A stretch of DNA of 24,855 nucleotides from QHXW01 sp035297145 (GTDB taxonomy: Bacteria; Acidobacteriota; Terriglobia; Bryobacterales; Bryobacteraceae), in NCBI GenBank assembly GCA_035297145.1, contig DATGZN010000081.1, forward strand, positions 1 through 24,855. The letters run 5' to 3'. How positions within the stretch are numbered: position 1 is the stretch's first letter; each line of letters begins with the position of its first letter. Of the stretch, positions 1-6,508 are shown piece by piece. The notes beneath the pieces are model-generated. The model was not told where the DNA came from, searched no databases, and saw only the letters and a list, made by a program, of their open reading frames with translations. The position numbers were made by a program, and so were the translations under genes.

Positions 1-252
1 CGCGCCGGGCTCGGTCTTGAAGACCATCGGCGTTATCGCGTTTGGCGTGATCGTGAAGCCTTGTTCCGGCGCGATCCGAGATACGGCTGGGTTCTGGGCT
101 AAGGCTGGAACTGCCAGGCTGCACAGAACCGCGGTCAGCGTCAACAGACAGCTCCGGTTCCTCTGCGAACCCGTTTCAGCGACCTGGTTGGAAAAGCAAT
201 TCGCGGCGCATGCGGCGAATTGGATGTTTTGGGCAATCGTATGTTTCGACAT
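1..252 (-). CDS. Secreted protein, N-terminal part, runs off left edge
   Basis: An open frame runs from an ATG at 252 to the window edge, giving 84 codons with no stop. A strong ribosome binding site, GGAGG, lies at 261-265, 8 nt before the ATG, and fixes the start. The protein begins MSKHTIAQNI. After a long polar n-region of about 33 residues comes a hydrophobic stretch (LLTLTAVLCSLAVPALAQ, about residues 35-53) that ends in an AxA-type signal peptidase I site (ALA|QNP). The visible mature part (NPAVSRIAPEQGFTITP) is too short to name a family. The protein is therefore predicted to be exported, but its function is unknown. The n-region is longer than usual, so a start further inside is possible, although the ribosome binding site favours 252. 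Confidence 0.7.
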   Translation of the reverse strand, partial: MSKHTIAQNIQFAACAANCFSNQVAETGSQRNRSCLLTLTAVLCSLAVPALAQNPAVSRIAPEQGFTITPNAITPMVFKTEPGA

Positions 253-278
253 TGAGGTTTCCTCCGTCTTTCTCTCGT

Positions 279-297
279 GTTCGGGTTGATCCCGAAC
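279..297. repeat. Perfect inverted repeat in the leader of the left-edge gene
   Basis: GTTCGGG at 279-285 and CCCGAAC at 291-297 are perfect 7-bp arms around a 5-nt loop (TTGAT). The repeat lies 26 nt upstream of the minus-strand start at 252, just above its ribosome binding site. It could be a repressor operator or a 5' leader hairpin. No T-run follows it on either strand, so a terminator is less likely. Confidence 0.4.
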
Positions 298-550
298 GTT
301 CTCTACCCTCTAGGGCGGAAAAAGCGCGGAAAAACCGTAAAGTCAGGCCAGGAAATCTTCGGGAGTGGTTCCGCGGGGATCGGTTCTCGCCGGTCCCTTG
401 GTGCTGCGGTGCCTGTCCTTTGACCACGGCAGGAAAACGGGATTATCACCAACTTCGCCGGCGAGCCATGAGGATGGCCCCAGCCCGGCGTGATGGAAGG
501 AAAGCGCACATATCATTCTCGACTCGAAACCCCGACAGCCCAGTATGGCC
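298..550. other. Intergenic stretch, no gene seen
   Basis: This stretch lies between the divergent left-edge gene and the SIMPL gene. Its short open frames overlap in several phases, have no ribosome binding sites and resemble no family I know. It presumably holds the promoter of the minus-strand gene, but I see no convincing -35/-10 pair for it. Confidence 0.4.
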
Positions 551-579
551 TTGGCTGCAGGCGTGTTCGCCGGTATGCT
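551..579 (+). promoter_or_regulatory. Sigma-70-like promoter placed for a leaderless start
   Basis: TTGGCT at 551-556 (4/6 to TTGACA) and TATGCT at 574-579 (4/6 to TATAAT) are 17 nt apart. The A of the ATG at 586 is 7 nt past the -10 box, where transcription would start. The ATG has only a GAGGG 1 nt before it, too close to act as a normal ribosome binding site. Together these suggest a leaderless mRNA for the SIMPL gene. Confidence 0.45.
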
Positions 580-585
580 GAGGGC

Positions 586-1331
586 ATGAACAGCAGAGTT
601 TTGGGAATAGGCATGATCGTGCTGGCGTGGGCCGGACCAAGCCCGGTGCGGGGACAGCGAGTTTCAATTGATGCCGCTCTCCACACGGCGGAGAAGCCGT
701 ATGTACAAGCGACTGGTGAAGGACCGTGTTGGCAAAACCCGACCAAGCGGTCGTCGAGATTGGCGTGATCTCGCAGGGAGCGACGGCTGTCGCCGCGGCA
801 GCTCAGAACGCGAAGCAAACCGATGTAGTTTTGGCGGACCTAAGCAGTGCGCTCGGTGGAACCACCAAATTAAAGACGACGAGCTATTCAGTCCAACCGA
901 ATTACAGATACCCAAAACCGGGAGCGGCTTTGGAGATCGCAGGGTATACGGCCACCAATGTCCTGGAGGTTAAACTTGACGATTTGGTTCAAGTCGGTAA
1001 GGTGATCGACGGCGCGACCCATTCTGGAGCAAACGTCATCCGGAAACTCGAATATAAGCTCAAAGACCCCAGCGCCGTACGCGGGGAGGCCCTACGAAAG
1101 GCCGCCGAACAAGCGAAGGCTAGCGTGGAAGCAATCGCTTTAGGACTTGGCTTGCGGGTGGTAAGGGTGCTGTCAGCCGAGGAAGTAACCTCTGAAGAAG
1201 GGTTCGGCAGTTACAAGAAGGCGCCCCCACCCCCACCGCCCGGGGGAACAACAACACCGGCGACTCAATTGGAGGTCGGTGCGATTGAAGTCGGTGCCAG
1301 TGTGATTGTTCGTGCAGAGATAGGACAGTAA
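586..1331 (+). pseudogene. SIMPL-domain (DUF541) secreted protein, single frameshift
   Basis: Two frames together make one SIMPL-type periplasmic protein. Frame A starts at ATG 586 and encodes a signal peptide (MNSRVLGIGMIVLAWAG, likely cleavage near VRG|Q) and then YVQATGEG. It would run to a stop at 768. Frame B takes over at 723 with TVLAKPDQAVVEIGVISQ and reads to TAA 1329-1331. The family has the block 'GxGxxxxxPDxAxxxxGV' at exactly this joint, so a single base is missing near 721-723 (GGA/ACC). The rest is intact: the SIMPL core, a proline run (PPPPPP) near the C-terminal third, and an end in VRAEIGQ. The function of SIMPL proteins is poorly defined; many are exported envelope proteins. 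The break could be a real mutation, a sequencing error or, less likely, programmed -1 slippage; there is no obvious slippery heptamer. Confidence 0.75.
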
Positions 1332-1449
1332 CAATCAAGATTCGTCAGCGCCGTTAAGGCTGATACACGGACCTGTCGCGACATGGGAGGTCAAAAAAAC
1401 GGGCTTACCGGAAACTGGCAGGAGCCATGGCTGTATAATCGCTAAGCCG

Positions 1450-1475
1450 CGGAATGAGGCAGCGCCCTCATTCTG
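1450..1475. terminator. Hairpin between convergent genes
   Basis: GAATGAGG (1452-1459) and CCTCATTC (1466-1473) form a perfect 8-bp stem around CAGCGC. A G-T and a C-G pair extend it to 1450-1475. It lies in the 224-bp gap between the SIMPL gene and the oppositely oriented alkB, where a bidirectional terminator would be expected. There is no T-tract, so intrinsic termination is not certain. Confidence 0.35.
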
Positions 1476-1555
1476 ACCGGCCACAGAGGAAAGCGTAGAG
1501 CGTTTCGGCGACGAAGAGGAGACTTAGGCGAGTACGGTCCCAGATGGCACCAACA

Positions 1556-2203
1556 TTAGAACACCTTTCGGAACGTAAGATTTATGCGAGCGGCTCCCGT
1601 CAGCGGATGTTGCCCGTCCTTCAGCGGAGCGATGCCGTGATAGACGAACCGTGCGGGACCGCCCCACACCGCGACATCACCGTTTTCGAGCCGTAGGCGG
1701 CGCACCGGATCGGAGCGACGTTTGCCACCCCACAAAAACACCGCAGGCAGGCCCAATGAGACGGAGACGATCGGAGCCCAGCTGTCGTTCTCGTCACGGT
1801 CTTGATGCAGACCGAGCTTGGCGCCTGCGATGTAGCGGTTGATTAGGCAAGCGTCGGGATCGTAGTGGGCAAACCCGGCCTCGGCGGCGGCGCGCGCAGC
1901 GAGGTCCAGGAACGCACCGGGCATGGCGGGCCAGGGCGCTCCGGTATCAGGGTCCGTGGGGTCGTAGCGGTAGCCTGTGGGGTCGGAAACCCAACCGACA
2001 CGCCCGCAGTTGGTCATCGCGACAGACATGGTGTAACCGCCTCGTGTGATTAAGTGGCGGAACGGCGCCGCCTGCACGATCCGAGCCACTTGTTCGAGCA
2101 GCACAGGCGCTTCCGAAGTGGCGAAGCCGCGCAATAGCACGGCTCCTTCTTCCAGCCGCTCGCGGGAGCGCGGCAACGAATCGCTGTCGAAGAGAGTGGT
2201 CAT
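1556..2203 (-). CDS. alkB: AlkB-type alpha-ketoglutarate-dependent DNA/RNA dealkylase
   Basis: The protein has 215 aa, close to E. coli AlkB (216 aa), and the pattern can be followed over its whole length. AlkB repairs 1-methyladenine and 3-methylcytosine by oxidative demethylation with Fe(II) and 2-oxoglutarate. The iron ligands are all present: His133-x-Asp135 in LHQDRDE and His189 in VYHGI. The 2-oxoglutarate-binding residues are Arg206 and Arg212 in RINLTFR, with Asn122 and Tyr124 in CLINRY. The block WVSDPTGYRYDP is the nucleotide-recognition region typical of AlkB. The ATG at 2203 is preceded by a weak CCGGAAG only. No ada or other repair gene is next to it, so it appears to be a single-gene unit facing the SIMPL gene. 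It looks intact and functional. Confidence 0.95.
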   Translation of the reverse strand: MTTLFDSDSLPRSRERLEEGAVLLRGFATSEAPVLLEQVARIVQAAPFRHLITRGGYTMSVAMTNCGRVGWVSDPTGYRYDPTDPDTGAPWPAMPGAFLDLAARAAAEAGFAHYDPDACLINRYIAGAKLGLHQDRDENDSWAPIVSVSLGLPAVFLWGGKRRSDPVRRLRLENGDVAVWGGPARFVYHGIAPLKDGQHPLTGAARINLTFRKVF

Positions 2204-2820
2204 AGTGCGCTTCCGGAGTAGCTGCGGCTTGAGACAACCCGTGTCATTGTGATCTCACCGAAGTCACGATTCTAACCCCGGTCATAGTCAAATATTGTCC
2301 ATCACGGCAGGACCTTTATTTTGGGCATCAGTGGTGCCGCTCTTGCCGCACTGCAGCACCTCGGTGGGGGCGAATGCAACTCCCTTGTGCCCGCTGCGTT
2401 GCGACGGAAGTCGGCCAGTAATCACAGTCGCGATGCCGACTTCCCGTTCCCTATCCGGCAAACTTCCTCGAACGCCGTTTCCGGCCATGTACGGTAGCCG
2501 ACGATCCAGACAGGAAGGTGTAAGTTCCATAAGCCGACTTCGGGCGCGTGCCGTTTAATTAAAGCGAGGACACCTCGGCAGCGCAGACAGTCTGCGGCAC
2601 GCCATACATCAACCAAGAGTCACAAAACGACAGCTGATGGTTCCTCGCGGCTGGCGCGGCCTGTTTTTGCGCGAGCGCTTCGTCCGGGCTCGGCCACTTG
2701 AAGGACCGCGCATAGTTGAGGGTAATGTTGAGCATGCTGAAGCCCATAGGTGATATTTCGAGAAGTACACGCGCATACCGAGTGTCATTGCTTCATTATC
2801 TCGGAGGATTCACCAACTAC
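2204..2820. other. Geneless stretch, about 600 bp
   Basis: Several open frames of 60-90 codons exist on both strands, such as 2295-2558 plus and 2288-2530 minus. They overlap one another, lack ribosome binding sites and match no family I recognise. The composition is mixed and could represent a decayed gene or mobile element, but I cannot identify the source. The promoter of alkB should lie near 2210-2290; a TTGACT at about 2284-2289 (minus strand) has no -10 box at a proper distance. Confidence 0.35.
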
Positions 2821-3675
2821 TTAGTGGTCAAGTGTCGTGACGAATGCGGTGTCGATCACGAAATCGCGGATGTTGACCTTGGCGAGGCGCATCACGCGCC
2901 CCCGTGTGCCTACCTCATAATCGGAGATTACAGCGGGACGGATGATCTGGACGCCGAACGCAGCTTCTAACCGCACATGCTCAATGTCCCGACCGTCGAT
3001 CAGGCATGCACCGGGTTTGAAGGATCGTTGCGCCGAGGCTGTCATTGGGTGAATGCCTTCCAGCAAGTCTGCGGTAAAGAACCCCAACAACCGCTGTGCG
3101 TAGACTTCATCCAGCCAAGAGTTCAGGTAGTCGGTCAGGAGCACGTCAGTGCCGCCAATTTGCGCGATCTTCCCTTGGACGTCAATCGGGTCCATGTTCG
3201 CTCCAGTCGAGCCCATGACGCGAAACGTCGTGCAGCATTTCACGCTCGCGAGTGCGGTAATGTGAAAACCCTCCGGCGGCGAGGCGCTCGTGATGTCGTG
3301 CTCAGTGGCGTAGAGGATCGTCATTCTCGGGTCCTTCGCGGACTGCGCGAGTGCATCCTTCGTGAAGGCCTTCGCGACGAAGTAGCCGCGCTGGGCCCTC
3401 GCGGCGTCGATCTTCTCCGAGAAGATGATGATTTCGTTCTTGTTGACGGGAGCTTCCCAGTTTTTGCATTCGAAGATGAAGGTGGACTCGTACCCTTTCG
3501 CTGCTCCTACCGTAACGAAGATGTCGATTTCGTGGTGTACCCCATCAACCGTGATCGTCTTCCGCCGCTCGATCTCGAAGGGCTGCCCACGCAGCGACGG
3601 CGAGGATTCCAAGATCACCGCCTCAATCGCATGGACAGCGACTTCCAACGCGACGCCTTTGTCATCAGGAGCCAT
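2821..3675 (-). CDS. Mrr-like PD-(D/E)xK restriction endonuclease
   Basis: The protein has 284 aa from ATG 3675; a TTG codon directly before it is less likely. The N-terminal half is an Mrr_cat/restriction-endonuclease-like fold. An acidic helix (ALEVAVHAIEAVI, Glu11/Glu18) is followed by Asp51 in EIDIFV, the Glu69-x-Lys71 core of FECKNW, and then a helix-strand pair (SEKIDAARAQRGYFVAKAF) typical of these nucleases. Such enzymes cut foreign or modified DNA; the substrate here is unknown. The C-terminal half (about 140-284) is not recognised and may be a specificity or dimerisation part. The gene is divergent from the Ntn-hydrolase-like gene at 3752, with only 76 bp between the two ATGs, so the two probably share a control region. 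No methyltransferase is seen nearby, which argues against a classical type II system and fits a type IV-like or defence nuclease. Confidence 0.75.
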   Translation of the reverse strand: MAPDDKGVALEVAVHAIEAVILESSPSLRGQPFEIERRKTITVDGVHHEIDIFVTVGAAKGYESTFIFECKNWEAPVNKNEIIIFSEKIDAARAQRGYFVAKAFTKDALAQSAKDPRMTILYATEHDITSASPPEGFHITALASVKCCTTFRVMGSTGANMDPIDVQGKIAQIGGTDVLLTDYLNSWLDEVYAQRLLGFFTADLLEGIHPMTASAQRSFKPGACLIDGRDIEHVRLEAAFGVQIIRPAVISDYEVGTRGRVMRLAKVNIRDFVIDTAFVTTLDH

Positions 3676-3739
3676 CAAGAAACGCTACCAAAAAGCGAGG
3701 TGTCGGACATCTGCTGCGTCGTCCTCGCGGCTGTCATAC

Positions 3740-3749
3740 ACTTTAAAGT
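3740..3749. promoter_or_regulatory. 10-bp palindrome just before the Ntn-hydrolase start
   Basis: ACTTTAAAGT is a perfect palindrome ending 2 nt before ATG 3752, where a ribosome binding site would normally be. It lies inside the 76-bp divergent control region. It could be an operator or part of a promoter, or AT-rich sequence by chance. Confidence 0.25.
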
Positions 3750-3751
3750 TT

Positions 3752-4555
3752 ATGACGGTCGCGCTCGCGTGGGTCGGGAGACGCAATGATGGCGTCCAGC
3801 ACCTCTACTTCGCCTCTGATAGCAGGGTCACGGGTGCCAGGTCCGATGCTTCGCCAAAAATCCTAACGCTTCCACGGTCTGATTGCGCGCTCTGTTTCGC
3901 AGGGGACACGCATGCGACATATCCGATGATGCTCCAACTCGCGAATGCGATAGCGGCCCACCAGCCGGCGCGGGAGCGGAGTCTTGACATCTCTCGCGTG
4001 AAGGACCATCTCTTGCGTCTGTTAAAGGACTTGGTGCGCCGCTATGAGGTGCCTTTTAGCAAGGCGGACATCCAGTTCATTTTCGCTGGGTACTCGTGGC
4101 GGAGTAAAGACTTTCGCATCTGGTCAATCGGGTACCTGCCGAAGACCAAGGAGTTTTATGAGCGCGAGGGATCGGGATTCTGCCCGCGCCTGAACAAGGT
4201 GTCATTGATTGGTGATTGGGCGAAGCGTGTGCGCGGGGCCGTGGCAAAGGAGTTGCTCAAGCCCGGTCCGGCGGCGAACCTTGAGCCGTTGCGGGTCTTG
4301 GCGTCGTTTCTGGACGCGGCCAAGCCGGAAGATTCGATTGGCGGACCGCCGCAACTCGTTCGTATCAGCCAACACATGACCACGCGACCCTTTTGCGTGA
4401 AGTGGAAGGGAGAGGATACGCTGCTCGGCCGTCCGCTCTTCGACTACGAGAACGTCGACTACTGGTCCATCGACCCCGTCACGGGCGAGATATTTCTCCC
4501 CCGCAAGTTCGGTCACCGCGACGAGCGCGATGCCGAGCCGAAGCCGCAGGAATGA
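3752..4555 (+). CDS. HslV/proteasome-beta-like Ntn hydrolase
   Basis: I place the start at ATG 3752, giving 267 aa. Upstream codons in this frame only mirror the opposing nuclease gene, and the conserved block starts directly at this Met. The N-terminus MTVALAWVG resembles HslV and proteasome beta subunits, in which Met is removed to expose a catalytic Thr. The spacing of further key residues also fits: Thr2, Asp23 in ASDSRVTG (HslV AGDGQATLG), Lys36 in ASPKI (HslV VKKV), and FAGDTHATYPMM (HslV FAGGTADAFTL). The remaining 180 residues are longer than HslV and not assigned; YENVDYWSIDPVTGEI near the end looks like an ordered strand region. There is no hslU-type ATPase next to it. Its substrate is unknown; divergent pairing with a nuclease suggests a joint, perhaps defensive, role. 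No clear ribosome binding site is seen. Confidence 0.6.
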   Translation: MTVALAWVGRRNDGVQHLYFASDSRVTGARSDASPKILTLPRSDCALCFAGDTHATYPMMLQLANAIAAHQPARERSLDISRVKDHLLRLLKDLVRRYEVPFSKADIQFIFAGYSWRSKDFRIWSIGYLPKTKEFYEREGSGFCPRLNKVSLIGDWAKRVRGAVAKELLKPGPAANLEPLRVLASFLDAAKPEDSIGGPPQLVRISQHMTTRPFCVKWKGEDTLLGRPLFDYENVDYWSIDPVTGEIFLPRKFGHRDERDAEPKPQE

Positions 4556-4590
4556 CCGGCGGTCCCGCTCGATACGCTATGCTAAGGAGG

Positions 4591-4702
4591 GTGGCGGTAG
4601 TTTAATTTCTGGAAAAACAGTTCCCTTTCCAGAACTTGCGACGAAATTGTGAGTTCTGGAAATAGAACAGATCGTGGGTTCGAGACCACGCCGTCCACTC
4701 CA
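4591..4702 (+). other. Degenerate tRNA-like cloverleaf ending in CCA (tRNA-Gly-like)
   Basis: Folding by hand gives every tRNA arm in order. The acceptor is GTGGCGG (4591-4597) with CCG-T-CCAC (4691-4698, one bulged T), then T and CCA (4699-4702). T8 and A9 are at 4598-4599. The D arm is GTTT/AAAC (4600-4603, 4615-4618) with GG in the loop. The anticodon-like arm is AGTTC/GAACT (4619-4623, 4632-4636) with an 8-nt loop. An extra arm, GTTCT/AGAAC, lies at 4653-4668. The T arm is CGTGG/CCACG (4673-4690) with GTTCGA in an 8-nt loop. The TAGTTTAAT start and the T discriminator resemble bacterial tRNA-Gly, and TCC can be read in the anticodon loop. The loops are one base too long and 16 nt are unpaired before the extra arm, so it is probably a damaged tRNA or an attachment-site remnant. 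Confidence 0.4.
4607..4662. repeat. Three alternating copies of TTCTGGAAA
   Basis: TTCTGGAAA at 4607-4615 reappears inverted as TTTCCAGAAC at 4626-4635 and again in direct orientation as GTTCTGGAAA at 4653-4662. The middle copy can pair with either outer copy (9 bp or 10 bp), giving two mutually exclusive hairpins. The repeats lie inside the tRNA-like element, which offers a third, competing fold. A role in termination after the Ntn-hydrolase gene, protein binding or recombination is possible; none is shown. Confidence 0.55.
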
Positions 4703-5027
4703 GCCTCAAGATACTAACTTCCCACGACGCCCCTCGCAACATAGTTGCGGAGTTGCAGCTCATCGAACATTCGCTTGCGTAGTGGGGTCATATCAACGAA
4801 CTCCTTTCGTTCGTTGGTCTATCTCGCCCCCGCTAGAAACGCTACGGGGTCCGCCTGCCGCTTGCGACTTCGTTCAAGTCGGGTTCTGGGGAAGTTTCTC
4901 TTGGATAGAGAACGATAAACGCCGCTGCGTCCGGAAATCCACTTTGGTCCTAAAGTCAAACCGCACCTCTACCTACGCCTCCTGAGCGGCGTAGGCGGGG
5001 TGCACCCAAGTCACGCGCTCGGCGCAG
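4703..5027. other. Geneless region with a series of hairpins
   Basis: No convincing protein gene is present. Four perfect inverted repeats follow one another. CAACGAAC/GTTCGTTG is at 4794-4816 with a 7-nt loop, and an outer stem AGTGGGG/CCCCGCT encloses it at 4781-4834. CGACTT/AAGTCG is at 4865-4881. TTCTCT/AGAGAA is at 4896-4912. CTACGCC/GGCGTAG is at 4973-4994 with an 8-nt loop. This density is higher than in the other gaps of the window and could mark a structured RNA, an origin or attachment region, or a decayed intron or element. I recognise no known RNA family. Confidence 0.4.
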
Positions 5028-5309
5028 TCAGGCAACGGCGTTCGCTATTTGTGCCGACGTTGCGCGGCCGAACAGATCGGGCGCTCCCATACTGCGGCGT
5101 TGCCCTTCAAACTCCGGCTATGGTCCCTTCCACCGAAGGTCCTCCACCGTATCAAAGACGGGCGCATCGAGCCGCAGAGTCGCGAGTGTCCGAAACAACA
5201 GCGCGTCGTCCCAGGAGTTGAACAGCGATGTGGACAGCCGGCGGGCGTTGAGGATCGACGGATGCCAGTCGCGCCAGTCCTTCGGGATATTCTCAAGCTT
5301 AACTACGTC
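5028..5309 (-). pseudogene. Fragment of an unrecognised protein with an internal stop
   Basis: The minus frame from 5309 reads like real protein: IPKDWRDWHPSILNARRLS, then FNSWDDALLFRTLATLRLD and VFDTVEDLRWKGP. It is GC-rich at third positions and has acidic and tryptophan-rich segments. It meets TAG at 5118-5120 and continues in the same frame as PEFEGQRRSMGAPDLFGRAT to TGA at 5028-5030. A TGA at 5310-5312 blocks the frame upstream, and there is no start codon or ribosome binding site. It is best read as the remnant of a larger gene, cut at the 5' end and carrying one nonsense codon. I do not recognise the family. Confidence 0.5.
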
Positions 5310-5445
5310 TCATAGAGGTTTGCGACGATGCTTGTCATTCCGTCTCATGTAGAACTTCAGCATGGCACATCAGGTGCCTGGGCCAAGCGCAATTCCTGAG
5401 CTGCTCATTTGCCGGCAGCAATCGGAGGCTATTTGGCTTGGCGTC

Positions 5446-5473
5446 AGTATAAAGCAGTCAGACTAAAAGGCAA
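5446..5473 (-). promoter_or_regulatory. Sigma-70-like promoter on the minus strand
   Basis: On the minus strand TTGCCT (5473-5468) and TATACT (5451-5446) are 16 nt apart. The -10 box matches 5/6. Downstream lies only the decayed fragment 5028-5309, so it may be the orphan promoter of that gene or a chance match. The rest of 5310-5631 holds no gene that I can support. Confidence 0.3.
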
Positions 5474-5631
5474 TTCTTAGAATCTCCCATTCAGGAGTTC
5501 ACCCCGACAGACCGGTCCCTCCGTCTTTGTCATCCCTCAACACCACTAGCTTCAAACGGCAAGAATTGACGGCGGAGGGCAGCAAGGCTGAATCGCCGGG
5601 CCTGGGGTGATGGTCTAGCATCCCTTGGAAA

Positions 5632-5898
5632 CTAATCGCGAAGGATTGAAAGGAACAAGAAACCTACAGCGATCAGGAATAAGCCAATCGTGATGCCGAG
5701 CAGGATGACGATGGCGAGATCGAGGGCTGACATCAATTTAGGCGGTGCCGGCACTCGGTATCTCTCGATTCCCATCGAGTCAACGTAGCTAGGTGGCGGT
5801 CGTTGCTGGTGCCGTTGTCGGTAGCCGCGCTTCAGCATTCGAAGCAACGCGAGACAGAGGGCGCAAGCGAGTAAGCCGAGTACGAGCAGGATTTTCAC
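5632..5898 (-). CDS. Small membrane protein with two transmembrane helices
   Basis: The 88-aa product has an N-terminal hydrophobic segment (ILLVLGLLACALCLALL, residues 3-19). A basic, proline-containing loop follows (RGYRQRHQQRPPPSYVD), and then a second long hydrophobic segment (LAIVILLGITIGLFLIAVGF, about residues 61-80). The family is not recognised. Translation starts at ATG 5898; only a weak GAAAGTG precedes it. Its C-terminal helix is similar in shape to that of the next small protein at 6063-6179, so the two may be distant relatives. No function can be assigned. Confidence 0.45.
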   Translation of the reverse strand: MKILLVLGLLACALCLALLRMLKRGYRQRHQQRPPPSYVDSMGIERYRVPAPPKLMSALDLAIVILLGITIGLFLIAVGFLFLSILRD

Positions 5899-6062
5899 TT
5901 TCGCCGCCAGTCCAGGCCCTCGACTACCGCCGAAATGGTTCCAAGTGAAAAGTGCCGGCCATCACTTGCTCTTTCATCATCTCAAGGAGCGCGTACGTCC
6001 GAGTTCCTGATTAGACACCCCAACACCACATGCTGATGCTCGATCCGTAGGGCCCTTTTTCC

Positions 6063-6179
6063 TCAATGAATTATCACGTATAGGCACAGTCCAACCCAGA
6101 ACCACAGGAATCCTAAGGCGAGCCCCCAGAGGATCACGCCTGCGCCGTCAAACCGGTCTTCCGCCTCGGGGGAGGCCAT
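6063..6179 (-). CDS. Very small single-helix membrane protein
   Basis: From the internal ATG at 6179 the frame gives 38 aa: a short acidic head (MASPEAEDRFDG) and a strongly hydrophobic helix (GVILWGLALGFLWFWVG) ending in YVIIH. The frame stays open upstream to an ATG at 6278, but that extension (MPNIIDGYRWVRSRYF) has no clear ribosome binding site, so the start is uncertain. It is possibly a membrane microprotein; the family is not recognised. Confidence 0.3.
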   Translation of the reverse strand: MASPEAEDRFDGAGVILWGLALGFLWFWVGLCLYVIIH

Positions 6180-6437
6180 GCAACCGAGTTTGGCAACACG
6201 AGCTTTTTCTGCAAGTAAGAACACGGGTAAAAAGTACCTGGACCGTACCCATCGGTACCCGTCGATTATGTTTGGCAAGATCTCGCGAGCGACAGATCAG
6301 CACGTCCACATCGCTCCGAGTATACGGGAATGCGTCAGCGGGAAAGGATCGGCTGTTTCCATCTTCTTTCCAGTTTCCGAGCGCCCCGTCACTCGGGAGC
6401 GGTTCGCGTCCAACGATTGCCGTCAACCCTTGTGCCA

Positions 6438-6481
6438 TTGTAAGAGCGCGTGCTTTATCGCTATGCTGCTTGGGTACCCAA
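6438..6481 (+). promoter_or_regulatory. Promoter and 12-bp palindromic operator of the SDR gene
   Basis: TTGTAA (6438-6443) and TATGCT (6462-6467) are 18 nt apart and each matches consensus at 4/6. The predicted start lies within a perfect 12-bp palindrome, TTGGGTACCCAA (6470-6481), 15 nt before the ribosome binding site. A repressor bound there would block transcription. No regulator gene is adjacent. The rest of the gap 6180-6437 shows no gene that I can support. Confidence 0.35.
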
Positions 6482-6508
6482 TGGGTAAGGAGTAGAAGGA
6501 GGATTTTC

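Noticed and set aside
1434..1439. A perfect TATAAT
   Set aside because: There is no -35 box at 15-19 nt and no gene downstream; a hairpin follows instead.
2288..2558. Possible transposase remnant in the geneless stretch
   Set aside because: The translated pieces gave no motif I could name, and no terminal inverted repeats or target duplications were seen.
2977..3789. A 270-codon plus-strand frame
   Set aside because: It is antisense to the Mrr-like nuclease, whose PD-(D/E)xK motifs fix the coding strand.
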